Shown piece by piece: positions 1-6,977 of a DNA stretch of 7,604 bases; position 1 is the first letter of the stretch, and each line of letters opens with the position of its first letter. The translations under genes were made by a program, and so were the position numbers. The stretch is from Amylibacter sp. Its GTDB lineage: Bacteria > Pseudomonadota > Alphaproteobacteria > Rhodobacterales > Rhodobacteraceae. The stretch is taken from positions 1 to 7,604 of the forward strand of contig JALWOO010000153.1 of NCBI GenBank assembly GCA_027083485.1, read 5' to 3'. The notes under the pieces are model-generated. The model was not told where the DNA came from, ran no database searches, and saw nothing but the letters and a program-made list of their open reading frames with translations.

Positions 1-1
1 G

Positions 2-181
2 TTTGGCGAAACAATGGCAAATTTGGCCCATACGGCAAGTGGTGAAGTCCGCTCAACGCTTGAGGCCTTCCTTGAGACCGATGACCGATTCATGCGAGCC
101 AGGAGTACGTTTGAGGCCGCAGGTGGCGAATTGATCCACAAGATGATCTCGCTACCGTCATGGAAGCGATTGAAATCCTGA
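2..181 (+). pseudogene. Upstream-frame segment of the frameshifted helicase-nuclease gene (partial at left edge)
   Basis: Frame 2 is open from the window edge to a TGA at 179-181 and reads as plausible soluble, helical protein (FGETMANLAHTASGEV, then STLEAFLETDDRFMRAR and FEAAGGELI). Frame 1, which encodes the rest of the helicase protein, has stops at 43, 58, 61, 73, 82 and 112 and cannot be the coding frame here. I infer that this is the preceding part of the same protein, read up to about base 133, where the sense continues in frame 1 as DPQDDLATVMEAIEIL. Joining the two as FEAAGGELI + DPQDDLATV gives one continuous helical region, as expected between the split helicase motifs of this family. 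The gene's real start, its DUF4011 region and Walker A are outside the window. It could instead be the end of a separate upstream protein that overlaps the next ORF by 22 bases, but the ATG at 160 has no good Shine-Dalgarno sequence. Confidence 0.6.
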
Positions 182-2598
182 TCGCGCAGCGCGCCAAAAT
201 TTCAGATTGGACGCGCTGGATGGAAACCAAAACGCAAGCCAATGCTGCGGGCTTGGGGCCTTTGGTTGAGGCATTGGAAGGCAACCAGTTCCATACGGAC
301 ACGGAACCGGCGTTTCGCTGTGCCTATGCCCGGTGGTGGTTGCCCCTCGCACTGGACGCGACCGACATTCTTCGCCGTTTCGCTCATTGGGACCACGAAG
401 ATTTAATCCAAACCTTCCGGGAGCTTGATGAAAAGGCTGCCGAACTTGCGCCAGCCGAGGTCATGCGAAGAATCCAACATGGCCTGCCCGCGCGTGATGG
501 TGTTCCGCGCAAATCCGAGCTAGGAACGCTGCGCCATCAGTTGGGACTCCAGCGACCATCCATGCCGATCCGGAGCCTTCTAGCCAGCATGCCGGAAACC
601 TTTTCCAAGCTAGCACCGTGTGTATTAATGTCCCCCCTGTCCATAGCCCAATATTTGCCCACCGGACAGGCAACATTCGATGTTGTCATCTTCGACGAAG
701 CCTCGCAGATCACTACATGGGACGCGATAGGGGCTATTGCGCGTGGTCGCCAGACAATCATCGTCGGCGATCCGAAACAACTGCCGCCAACAAATTTCTT
801 CGGTCGTGCTGATGATGGAGATGATGATCTGCCCGAAATCGAGCGCGACATGCCCTCTATCCTTGACGAGGTGTGTGCTGCGGGAATTCCGACTATTCGG
901 CTGGACTGGCATTACCGCAGCCGCGACGAGGCATTGATCGCGTTTTCCAATCATTTCTACTATGGCGGCGGGCTTGTAACTTTCCCGGCACCGGTAGCAG
1001 GATCGGAGGCGCTGCGCCTGCACAAGGTCGACGGCATCTATGCCCGTGGTGGCGGGCGCACAAACCAAAAAGAGGCCAGAGCGATCGTTGCCATGATCCG
1101 GCGACGTCTTAACGCATGGCTGGAATGGCCTGAAGACAAACGGCAGACCCTGGGCGTCATCACCTTCAATATCCAACAGCAATCCTTGATACTTGACCTT
1201 CTTGACGAAATGCGACGGGACGACCCCCAGCTGGAGTGGTTCTTCAGCGAGGATCGGGAGGAACCGGTAATCGTCAAGAACCTTGAAAACATTCAAGGCG
1301 ACGAACGGGACGTCATGCTGTTTTCAATCACTTTCGGACCTGACGTAGCCGGGAAACTGGCGATGAACTTTGGTGCGCTCAATAGTATCGGCGGGGAAAA
1401 ACGCCTCAATGTCGCCATTACACGCTCCAGACAGGAACTACATATTTTTTCGTCGATAATGGCCGACAAAATCGACCTTTCCCGCACCCGGGCAACAGGG
1501 GTTCGAGATTTGAAAGCCTTCCTTGATTATGCGGAACGCGGAGCCGTGGCGCTGCCTGCGCGTGAAGAGGGCTCTTTGGGTCCCGCCGAAAATCCATTCG
1601 AGGACTCCGTCGCGGAAGCGTTTCATGCAAAAGGATGGGAGGTGCGCACTCAAATTGGTGTGTCGGGTTATCGAATAGATCTTGGCATTGTGAACCCGGA
1701 CCGGGCCGGCGCGTTCCTCGCGGGAATTGAATGTGATGGAGCGCAATACCATTCGTCCGCAACAGCACGCGACCGAGACAAAATCCGTCAGGCCGTGCTT
1801 GAGGGACTCGGGTGGAACATCCTTCGGATTTGGTCAACCGACTGGTTTCGCAATCCCAAAACTGTTACCGACCGCCTGCATGAAGAGCTTGAAAGCCTTC
1901 TGAAACAGGATCGCGCCGAGCGGGAAGCTTTGGCAGAGGAACAACATGTAGCGGAGACATCTTCTAAAGAGGCGTTGCTGCTACTGACCCGAGAAGACGA
2001 TAACGACCCTACAGATCAGAAGCCTTCACCACTCCAATTGTCTCCTCCTCCCAAAGCCGCTGACACACCACAGCAGTCACTTTTCGCCGAGGCTGGAAAT
2101 CCATCTACATTAAAACCCGAAAGTGTAGTTCCAACTCAAAACCTTGACCCGGACCGTTTCTTCGAGGCCGAATACACGCCCGTTTTACAAGCGCTGATCA
2201 AGGAAATAGTATCGACAGATGGACCGCTTCCAGTATCGCGCCTAGCCCGATCAGTCGCTCACAAACATGGTTGGCAGCGAACCGGGCGCCGCATTGCCGG
2301 GCGCGTAAATGGATGTTTGGACCAGATAACCTGCATTGATGAGTTTGGTGTGCCCTTTGCTTGGTCGAACGATACCTATCGTGACCGCGTTCCATATCGC
2401 GGGTTGGGCTCCCGGAACATCCGAGATGTGTCGCGTACAGAAATTGCATGGGCAATTGATGAAGAGAAAAGCCTGATATTTCGGGCTGACGATCCCGTGC
2501 TGGAATTGGCACGATATCTCGGTATTGCACGTCTAAGCAAAGACGCCCGCGATTATCTCGAAAGCTGCATCACTTGGAGAAAGGAGACCGCCTCCTGA
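160..2598 (+). CDS. DUF4011/DUF3320-type SF1 helicase with Vsr/MTES_1575-like endonuclease domain (C-terminal 812 residues)
   Basis: This is the C-terminal part of a large helicase-nuclease, probably a nucleic-acid-targeting defence protein. Residues are counted from the ATG at 160, which is probably internal: frame 1 is open from 115 and the true start lies left of the window. SF1 (DNA2/NAM7-like) motifs are clear: motif II VIFDEASQ (176-183), motif III VGDPKQLPP (202-210), motif IV LDWHYRSRDEAL (248-259), motif V IQGDERDV (378-385) and motif VI LNVAITRSRQEL (416-427). Walker A is not in the window. Residues about 479-575 match the MTES_1575/Vsr-like PD-(D/E)xK fold, with E481, D507 (YRIDLGIV), IECDG (523-527), YH (530-531), ARDRDKIRQ (536-544) and GWNILRIWSTDWF (551-563). 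A hydrophilic, proline-rich linker (about 596-660) leads to a DUF3320-like module (about 672-740, YTPVLQALIKEIVSTDGPLP). Full-length relatives usually exceed 1500 residues. The nuclease residues look intact, so decay, if real, is recent. Family assignment is strong; the defence role is inferred from the family. Confidence 0.85.
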   Translation: MEAIEILIAQRAKISDWTRWMETKTQANAAGLGPLVEALEGNQFHTDTEPAFRCAYARWWLPLALDATDILRRFAHWDHEDLIQTFRELDEKAAELAPAEVMRRIQHGLPARDGVPRKSELGTLRHQLGLQRPSMPIRSLLASMPETFSKLAPCVLMSPLSIAQYLPTGQATFDVVIFDEASQITTWDAIGAIARGRQTIIVGDPKQLPPTNFFGRADDGDDDLPEIERDMPSILDEVCAAGIPTIRLDWHYRSRDEALIAFSNHFYYGGGLVTFPAPVAGSEALRLHKVDGIYARGGGRTNQKEARAIVAMIRRRLNAWLEWPEDKRQTLGVITFNIQQQSLILDLLDEMRRDDPQLEWFFSEDREEPVIVKNLENIQGDERDVMLFSITFGPDVAGKLAMNFGALNSIGGEKRLNVAITRSRQELHIFSSIMADKIDLSRTRATGVRDLKAFLDYAERGAVALPAREEGSLGPAENPFEDSVAEAFHAKGWEVRTQIGVSGYRIDLGIVNPDRAGAFLAGIECDGAQYHSSATARDRDKIRQAVLEGLGWNILRIWSTDWFRNPKTVTDRLHEELESLLKQDRAEREALAEEQHVAETSSKEALLLLTREDDNDPTDQKPSPLQLSPPPKAADTPQQSLFAEAGNPSTLKPESVVPTQNLDPDRFFEAEYTPVLQALIKEIVSTDGPLPVSRLARSVAHKHGWQRTGRRIAGRVNGCLDQITCIDEFGVPFAWSNDTYRDRVPYRGLGSRNIRDVSRTEIAWAIDEEKSLIFRADDPVLELARYLGIARLSKDARDYLESCITWRKETAS
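2071..2085 (+). other. QQSLF: candidate sliding-clamp-binding peptide in the helicase-nuclease linker
   Basis: Codons CAG CAG TCA CTT TTC encode Q638-Q-S-L-F642 inside the probably disordered, Pro/Asp-rich linker between the endonuclease domain and DUF3320. Known beta-clamp-binding pentapeptides follow QL(S/D)LF, and this differs only at position 2, which tolerates variation. A short motif in an unstructured linker is the usual setting for a functional clamp tether, but five residues can also match by chance. Confidence 0.35.
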
Positions 2599-2675
2599 CC
2601 ACCACGGATGAAAGCCGTATTCGCGGTATCGAAATAGAATGGAGCCTTAAATTCCAGCCATTCGGAAGCACGTAA
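2595..2675 (+). pseudogene. Possible 26-codon remnant ORF overlapping the helicase stop (CTG start)
   Basis: A frame beginning with CTG at 2595-2597 overlaps the helicase TGA (2596-2598) in a CTGA arrangement like the usual ATGA coupling. AAGGAGA (2581-2587) lies 8 bases upstream, a well-placed ribosome-binding site that otherwise sits at the end of the helicase gene for no reason. The frame reads LTTTDESRIRGIEIEWSLKF then QPFGST and stops at TAA 2673-2675. The peptide has mixed, protein-like composition and matches nothing I recognise. It may be the 5' stub of a second, translationally coupled gene of the locus, cut off near the tRNA-side boundary. CTG starts are rare, so this is tentative. 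Confidence 0.25.
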
Positions 2676-2723
2676 GTAGTTCGCCCCCAGACCCGACCGC
2701 CCAGTGTGCAAAAAATCGAACCT

Positions 2724-2756
2724 TGGAAAAGGATCATTCCATATAATTGTTTTTTA
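2724..2756 (+). terminator. Weak candidate terminator downstream of the helicase-nuclease gene
   Basis: TGGAA (2724-2728) can pair with TTCCA (2737-2741) around an 8-base loop, followed by TATAATTG and a T-run. The stem is only five pairs, AT-rich, and separated from the T-run, so intrinsic termination would be inefficient. It is the only hairpin-plus-T-run I see downstream of the plus-strand gene. Confidence 0.2.
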
Positions 2757-2859
2757 TCAGCACCTTACAAAACTAAACCAAAACCCCTTTAGTCAACAGC
2801 TTTGGAGAATCTCGGGGGTCAGAGAACCATTTCCACTTAAACTGCCAGAGAGGCACTCA

Positions 2860-2875
2860 ACAGCCCGTCGGCTGT
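2860..2875. other. Six-base-pair hairpin ACAGCC-CGTC-GGCTGT
   Basis: A perfect inverted repeat of six bases with a four-base loop lies 66 bases beyond the tRNA 3' end. Neither strand has a clear T-run after it, so it is not a standard intrinsic terminator. It could assist 3' processing or termination of the tRNA transcript on the minus strand, or mark the convergent boundary; no function can be assigned. Confidence 0.3.
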
Positions 2876-2941
2876 AACCTTTGAAAACAACAAGAAAGTT
2901 CGGCCATGGACACAAACAGAGAACAGGTTTTCGGGGGATAG

Positions 2942-3031
2942 TGGCGGAGAGACAGGGATTCGAACCCTGGAGACGGTCACCCGCCTACACACTTTCCAGG
3001 CGTGCGCCTTCGACCACTCGGCCACCTCTCC
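2942..3031 (-). tRNA. tRNA-Ser (anticodon GGA), CCA encoded
   Basis: Read on the minus strand, a 90-base class II tRNA begins GGAGAGGTGGCCGAGTGG and ends with TCTCTCCGCCA. The 5' GGAGAGG pairs with TCTCTCC near the 3' end (last pair G-U). The T-arm CAGGG-TTCGAAT-CCCTG is perfect, and a long variable arm, typical of serine tRNAs, lies between the anticodon stem and the T-arm. The anticodon loop contains T-GGA-A, so GGA occupies 2995-2997 and reads serine codons UCC and UCU. The terminal CCA (2942-2944) is encoded. The gene separates the plus-strand helicase-nuclease from the minus-strand transporter operon, and its 3' end faces the accessory side, the usual integration end for tRNA-targeted mobile islands. 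Confidence 0.96.
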
Positions 3032-3042
3032 ACTGGAACCGC

Positions 3043-3072
3043 TCTATACACAAGGTTTTAGGAAAAGATCAA
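3043..3072 (-). promoter_or_regulatory. Candidate sigma-70-type promoter of tRNA-Ser
   Basis: On the minus strand TTGATC (3067-3072) and TATAGA (3043-3048) are separated by 18 bases, each matching four of six consensus positions. The -10 box ends 11 bases before the mature tRNA 5' end, leaving room for a short leader. No other good candidate lies in the 77 bases between the acyl-CoA synthetase stop and the tRNA. Read-through from the operon is the alternative. Confidence 0.45.
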
Positions 3073-3108
3073 TAGCTTGTTTGAGGAAATCTAGGTTTTT
3101 TCCGATAT

Positions 3109-4941
3109 TTAGGTTCCATAGAGCGCATTGATTTCTGTTTCGTAAAACTCGTAGATTTTATTGCGCCGGACTTTGAGCGTGGCGGTGACTTCGCCGTCAT
3201 CGTGGTCCAGCTCTTTGGGCAGCAGGTACACCTTTTTGATTTGTTCGACCCGCGCCAGTTTGGCGTTGCCTTTGGCGATCTCGGCATCAATCATTTCGGC
3301 CACTTGTTCATTTTCCGCCAGCGACCGATAGGTGGTATAGGACACCCCGTTTTGCTCTGCCCAGATGCGCATGGTGTCCAGATCCAGCTGCACCAACGCG
3401 GTGACATAGGGGCGGCGATCCGCGATCACGATGCATTCCTTGATAAAGGGGCTGGATTTCATGGTGTTTTCAATCAATGACGGGGTCAGGTTTTTACCGG
3501 CGGCATTGATCATGATATCTTTTTTGCGGTCCACAATCGAAATTGATCCGTCAGGCTCCGCGCGTGCCACATCGCCTGTCAGCAGCCAGCCATCGACCAG
3601 TGTTTCTGCAGATGCCTTGGGATTTTTGTAATAGCCCTTGAACACGATATCGCCTTTGACCAGCAATTCCCCGTCTTCGGCGATCCGGTACTGGATGCCC
3701 TGGCTGAATATGCCCACACGTCCATCGCAATCCCCGAAATCGGGCTGCACAGAGCCAACACCCGTGGTTTCGCTCATGCCCCAGACCTCGCGGATATTCA
3801 GGCCCAGACCGCGTAGGAAATGCAGCAGGTCTTCGGCGATGGGGGCGGCGGCAGAGAGGGCAACGCGGGTGCGGTTCAGGCCCAGATAGGCCAGTATATG
3901 GCGATAGATCAGCAGCGACCAGAAACCATGCGCAAGTTTGTCTTTCAGGGTCCAGTCACAGGGCCGTTTGGCCCCGCGCGGCTGGGCAGAATTCAGCGCC
4001 ATCATGGTCAGGGCGCGGCGGATTTTACCTGTGGTGGCGGTTTGCACCATGATGCCCGATTGCATCCGTTCCCAGATGCGCGGCACGCCAAAGAAAATCT
4101 GGGGGGCGACTTCGCGCAGGTCCATTTGCACGGTGCGCAGGCTCTCGCCGAAATTCATGGTGAACTGGCCTGTCAGGGCATTGATGACGGTGACGTTCTG
4201 TTCGGCAATATGGCAGAGCGGCAAATAGCTCAGGACGTTGGTGCCGGGTTTGAAGCCGACGAAATTCTGGATGGTGTAGCAGGCCGCTGCCCACAGGTTG
4301 TTGTGGGTGATTTCGGCGGCTTTGGGCAGGCCGGTGGAACCGGATGTAAACACCATCAGGCCTGTGTTGTCCGGTTGGATCGCTTTCAGGCGGGAATCGA
4401 TGTCCCCTGACAAGGCGCTCAGCGCGGCTCGACCGTTGCGTACCAGTTGCGCAAAGGAAATCAGGTTATAAGCCTCGCAGCCCTGCGTGCCCTTTGGGTC
4501 AAATATAATCAATTGCTGCATCAGGGGGATGCGCCCCTCGAGTTCCAGAATTTTATCGAGCTGTTCCTGATCCTCGACAAACAGGATCGTGGTGTCCGAA
4601 GCATTGATCAGATGATCTATTTCAGGGGCTGGGCTGGTGGGGTACATACCCACGACCACGCCGCCTGCGGCCATGGCTGCCAGCTGTGCCTGTACCCATT
4701 CCTGCCGGTTTTCCGACAGAATGCCGATGTGGTCGCCGGCTTTCATACCCAGATCCATCAGGCCGGCCGCAACGGCACGGGTCAATTCGGCTAATCCCTG
4801 CCATGTGGTTTCCTGCCAGATGCCGAAATCCTTTTGCCGCATGGCGACGCCGTCCGGATGGCTGGCAGCATGATCCATGACCAGCTGTGGCAAAGAGCGA
4901 AAGCCCTTGGCGGGGAATTGGGTGATGTCGTATTCAGCCAT
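3109..4941 (-). CDS. AMP-forming long-chain acyl-CoA synthetase (AMP-binding family)
   Basis: This 610-residue ANL-superfamily enzyme should activate a carboxylic acid with ATP to an acyl-adenylate and transfer it to coenzyme A. Core motifs are present: P-loop [10 protein letters not shown] (198-207), substrate-side WGMSETTG (387-394), GWLLTGD (451-457), hinge region [17 protein letters not shown] (471-487) and a C-terminal TATLKVRR (586-593) whose K590 is the likely adenylation lysine. Length and the [11 protein letters not shown] (238-248) and [11 protein letters not shown] (283-293) signatures fit the bacterial long-chain (COG1022, FadD15-like) branch rather than acetyl-CoA synthetases. 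There is no signal peptide, so it is cytoplasmic, perhaps membrane-associated through the hydrophobic stretch about 338-355. The start is fixed by AGGA seven bases upstream. It is the last gene of the operon, nine bases after the LivF-type ATPase, which implies that the imported compound is its substrate. The exact acid (fatty, branched or aromatic) is unknown. Confidence 0.92.
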   Translation of the reverse strand: MAEYDITQFPAKGFRSLPQLVMDHAASHPDGVAMRQKDFGIWQETTWQGLAELTRAVAAGLMDLGMKAGDHIGILSENRQEWVQAQLAAMAAGGVVVGMYPTSPAPEIDHLINASDTTILFVEDQEQLDKILELEGRIPLMQQLIIFDPKGTQGCEAYNLISFAQLVRNGRAALSALSGDIDSRLKAIQPDNTGLMVFTSGSTGLPKAAEITHNNLWAAACYTIQNFVGFKPGTNVLSYLPLCHIAEQNVTVINALTGQFTMNFGESLRTVQMDLREVAPQIFFGVPRIWERMQSGIMVQTATTGKIRRALTMMALNSAQPRGAKRPCDWTLKDKLAHGFWSLLIYRHILAYLGLNRTRVALSAAAPIAEDLLHFLRGLGLNIREVWGMSETTGVGSVQPDFGDCDGRVGIFSQGIQYRIAEDGELLVKGDIVFKGYYKNPKASAETLVDGWLLTGDVARAEPDGSISIVDRKKDIMINAAGKNLTPSLIENTMKSSPFIKECIVIADRRPYVTALVQLDLDTMRIWAEQNGVSYTTYRSLAENEQVAEMIDAEIAKGNAKLARVEQIKKVYLLPKELDHDDGEVTATLKVRRNKIYEFYETEINALYGT

Positions 4942-4948
4942 TTGTTAA

Positions 4949-4952
4949 TCCT
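4949..4952 (-). promoter_or_regulatory. Ribosome-binding site of the acyl-CoA synthetase, overlapping the livF stop
   Basis: On the minus strand AGGA shares bases with the TAG stop of the preceding ATPase gene (4951-4953) and sits seven bases before the ATG at 4941. Ribosomes terminating on the ATPase gene would be placed directly on this site, suggesting translational coupling of transport and CoA activation. Confidence 0.65.
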
Positions 4953-5748
4953 AGCTCAGCCACCGCTTGCGCCGCTTGTAGTGTTTCACATCCCGAAAAG
5001 ACTGACGCGCGCTGCTGTCATCCTCTGACATGCCCAGATAAAACGACTGGATATCCTTGTCGGATTTCAGGGTCGCAGCACTGCCCTCCATCACTACGGA
5101 ACCGTTTTCCATGATATAGCCGTAATCCGCCAGATTGAGGGCCAGCGTCGCATTTTGCTCCACCAGCAGGATAGTCATACCCTCCTCTTCGTTCAGCCGT
5201 TTCACGGTGGCGAAAATATCGGCGACCACCTGCGGGGCCAGCCCGAGAGAGGGTTCATCCATCAGGATCATTTTGGGGCGCGCCATCATTGCGCGGCCAA
5301 CTGCCAGCATTTGCTGTTCGCCGCCGGACAGATAGCCAGCGATCTGGTTTCGTCGTTCCTTGAGGCGGGGAAAAAATTCATATATCCGGTCATAATCCGG
5401 TTTGTCGCTGCGCCCCTTCAGGGCATAGGTGGCAGCGGTCAGATTATCCTCGACGCTCATTTCCGCAAAAATCCTGCGGCCTTCGCGCACATGGAACAGG
5501 CCGTTTTTCACCAGCGCATCCGGCTCTATTCCCTTGATCGGTTTGCCGTCAAACAGAATGCGGCCTTCGCCCACATGACCGTTTTCCAGCGCCAGCAGGT
5601 TTGAAACCGCCTTGAGCGTTGTGGTTTTGCCAGCGCCGTTTGACCCCAGCAAAGCCACGATTTTTCCTTTGGGCACGTTCAGAGACAGCCCGCGGAGCGC
5701 CTGCACCGTGTGGTGATAGGTTACTTCTATGTTTTCTATCGACAGCAT
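4951..5748 (-). CDS. livF: LivF-type ABC transporter ATP-binding protein with basic C-terminal extension
   Basis: This is one of the two ATPases of a branched-chain-amino-acid-type (HAAT) importer; it powers the LivH/LivM-like permeases from the cytoplasmic face. Walker A GSNGAGKT (35-42), signature LSGGEQQ (140-146), Walker B ILMDEP (161-166) and the LivF-typical VEQNA switch (196-200, Gln where most ABC ATPases have His) are all present. The loop HVREGRRIFAEMSVEDNL (86-103) replaces the usual VPEGRR with VREGRR. The core ends at about SFYLGM (235-240), where LivF proteins normally stop; here about 25 further residues follow, ending in YKRRKRWLS. The start ATG is preceded by GGAG (5754-5757) at five bases. 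It lies 15 bases after the substrate-binding protein and nine before the acyl-CoA synthetase. The symbol reflects the family, not proof of amino acid transport; the companion LivG is not in the window. Confidence 0.93.
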   Translation of the reverse strand: MLSIENIEVTYHHTVQALRGLSLNVPKGKIVALLGSNGAGKTTTLKAVSNLLALENGHVGEGRILFDGKPIKGIEPDALVKNGLFHVREGRRIFAEMSVEDNLTAATYALKGRSDKPDYDRIYEFFPRLKERRNQIAGYLSGGEQQMLAVGRAMMARPKMILMDEPSLGLAPQVVADIFATVKRLNEEEGMTILLVEQNATLALNLADYGYIMENGSVVMEGSAATLKSDKDIQSFYLGMSEDDSSARQSFRDVKHYKRRKRWLS

Positions 5749-5763
5749 AGGCGCTCCGGTTTC

Positions 5764-6969
5764 TTAGGTTGTGAGCCAGTCAGATGTTGGCGTGAACAAT
5801 TTGCTTTCGGCGGAATAGGTATAGACTCGGCCAACGCCCATTTTGTTGTTGTTCATGGAAACCTTGGGGCCAAAGAAACCGCCGGAATCCCAATCCTTGA
5901 TATTGGCCACGGCCTCGGCCAGATTATCGGCGGTCAGGGGCTTGTCGGCCTCTACTGTGGCGCGCATGGCATCCAGTGCGATTTCAATGGAACACAGCCC
6001 TTCCAGCGCCCATGTGGGCAGGTAGTTTTCAAGCGGTGTACCGGCAAAGGCCTTTTTGGCAAAAGCGGCATAGGCCTGATAACGGGGCGCGTCCTCGTTG
6101 TCATAGAAATACCGGTACGGCATCACGCCGGAATAGCCGTCAAGGAAGGGGCCTGCCTGCGCGGTCACCTTGTCCGCGATCAGTTTTTCCATACCCCAGA
6201 AGGTGCCCATGAATTTGGTCGGCAGGCCGAATTGTTTTGCCCCGCCGATCAGCTGAGGCCAGACGCTGGAAACATACCCCTGCATGATGCAGTATTCCGC
6301 GCCCGATTGCGCCAGCTTGGTCACGTGGGTCGGGATATCGGCACCCTGTGGTTTGGTGGCTTCTTCCAGCACCACCTTGATGCCCAGCTCCTCGGCACGC
6401 TTGCGGCCATGTTCCAGCGGATCGCGGCCAAATTCGGTGTTGGAATAGATAAAGGCAACGGTGGTGCCGCCTTCGGCCTTGATGTTTTGCAACAGGATGT
6501 CGAACTGGTCCTGATAGGACGGGCCGGACAGATATTGATAGGGGTTCTGTGCTGGATTGGCCAATTCGGAGGCAAAAGACGTGGACCCCATCAGCGTGGC
6601 ATTATCGCCTTTCAGTTCCGGTGCAACCAGCTTCATAAAGCCGGTGGAATCGCCGAAATAATATACGAGGTTTTCTTCGGTCGCCAATGAGCGTTGATAG
6701 TTGGCCAGCGCGTTTTGCGGTACGTAACCGGAATCATCTACTGTGGTGCGGATCGGCACGCCGCCAATACCGCCGTTGGCGTTGGTGATGACTTCGATCA
6801 TTTTAAAGATCGGGGCAACCAATTGCCCTGCCGTGGCAAACGGCCCGGTCATGGGCAGTGACGCGGCGATCACGTAATCTTTGGGGGCAGCCTTCAGCAG
6901 GGCAGGGGTGCCCAGAACCGAAACGGCAGCGGCAGAGCTTGCCAGCATGGTACGTCTATTCATTTTCAT
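5764..6969 (-). CDS. Periplasmic substrate-binding protein of a Liv-type ABC transporter, Tat-like signal
   Basis: This 401-residue protein is the ligand-capturing component of the importer and acts in the periplasm. Residues 1-28 are a signal peptide: NRRTML (4-9) has the twin arginines of a Tat signal, followed by an Ala/Ser-rich hydrophobic stretch and likely cleavage around A27/A28 before PKDYVIAASL. The mature part follows the type I periplasmic-binding (Peripla_BP_6, LivJ-like) pattern: SLPMTGPFATAGQ early on, then GSTSFASELANPAQNPYQYL, YSNTEFGRDP and a terminal GVGRVYTYSAESKLF. There is no lipobox cysteine, so it should be soluble. Both ATG 6969 and ATG 6963 are possible; GGGAG at 6978-6982 is eight bases from the first and fourteen from the second, so I choose the first. 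It is encoded between a LivM-like permease and a LivF-like ATPase. Its relatives bind amino acids, amides, urea, or aromatic and other carboxylates; the downstream CoA ligase favours a carboxylate, by inference. Confidence 0.93.
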   Translation of the reverse strand: MKMNRRTMLASSAAAVSVLGTPALLKAAPKDYVIAASLPMTGPFATAGQLVAPIFKMIEVITNANGGIGGVPIRTTVDDSGYVPQNALANYQRSLATEENLVYYFGDSTGFMKLVAPELKGDNATLMGSTSFASELANPAQNPYQYLSGPSYQDQFDILLQNIKAEGGTTVAFIYSNTEFGRDPLEHGRKRAEELGIKVVLEEATKPQGADIPTHVTKLAQSGAEYCIMQGYVSSVWPQLIGGAKQFGLPTKFMGTFWGMEKLIADKVTAQAGPFLDGYSGVMPYRYFYDNEDAPRYQAYAAFAKKAFAGTPLENYLPTWALEGLCSIEIALDAMRATVEADKPLTADNLAEAVANIKDWDSGGFFGPKVSMNNNKMGVGRVYTYSAESKLFTPTSDWLTT

Positions 6970-6977
6970 AGTGTCTT

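Larger units (their letters stand above)
2599..2941. other. Gene-poor spacer between the helicase-nuclease gene and tRNA-Ser
   Basis: No convincing protein gene lies here apart from the tentative remnant at its left edge. It contains TCGAACCTTGGA (2716-2727), nearly identical to the tRNA T-arm; a perfect TATAAT (2742-2747) without a well-spaced -35 box; a weak TGGAA/TTCCA hairpin (2724-2741) followed five bases later by a run of six T (2750-2755 region), possibly a poor terminator for the helicase gene; and a six-pair hairpin (2860-2875). It is AT-richer to the eye around 2700-2800 than either flank. This fits an island-chromosome junction, but proves nothing alone. Confidence 0.5.

Noticed and set aside
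19..25. AAATTTG in frame 2, formally a -1 slippery heptamer (A AAT TTG)
   Set aside because: A -1 shift here would enter frame 1 and meet a stop at 43-45, so it cannot produce the full helicase protein.
625..1296. Minus-strand 223-codon open frame
   Set aside because: It lies fully antisense to the conserved helicase motifs and has shadow-type composition with no family resemblance.
2742..2747. Perfect TATAAT in the spacer as a plus-strand promoter
   Set aside because: No -35 box lies at 16-18 bases upstream and no gene follows on the plus strand; likely chance in AT-rich DNA.
2837..3025. Minus-strand 62-codon ORF beginning [11 protein letters not shown]
   Set aside because: It is a translation of tRNA-Ser and its flank, a well-known false protein call over serine tRNAs.
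3072..3108. Terminator after the acyl-CoA synthetase gene
   Set aside because: GGAAA/TTTCC around 3085-3103 forms only a weak five-pair stem with a long loop and no proper T-run on the minus strand.
3820..4410. Plus-strand 196-codon open frame
   Set aside because: It is antisense to the catalytic core of the acyl-CoA synthetase and has no recognisable domain.
5149..5163. Apparent loss of the ABC H-loop histidine in the LivF-type ATPase (VEQNA)
   Set aside because: Gln at this position is normal for the LivF branch and is not a defect.
5710..6690. Plus-strand 326-codon open frame
   Set aside because: It is antisense to the binding protein and ATPase, whose motifs and ribosome-binding sites are clear; the open frame reflects codon bias.
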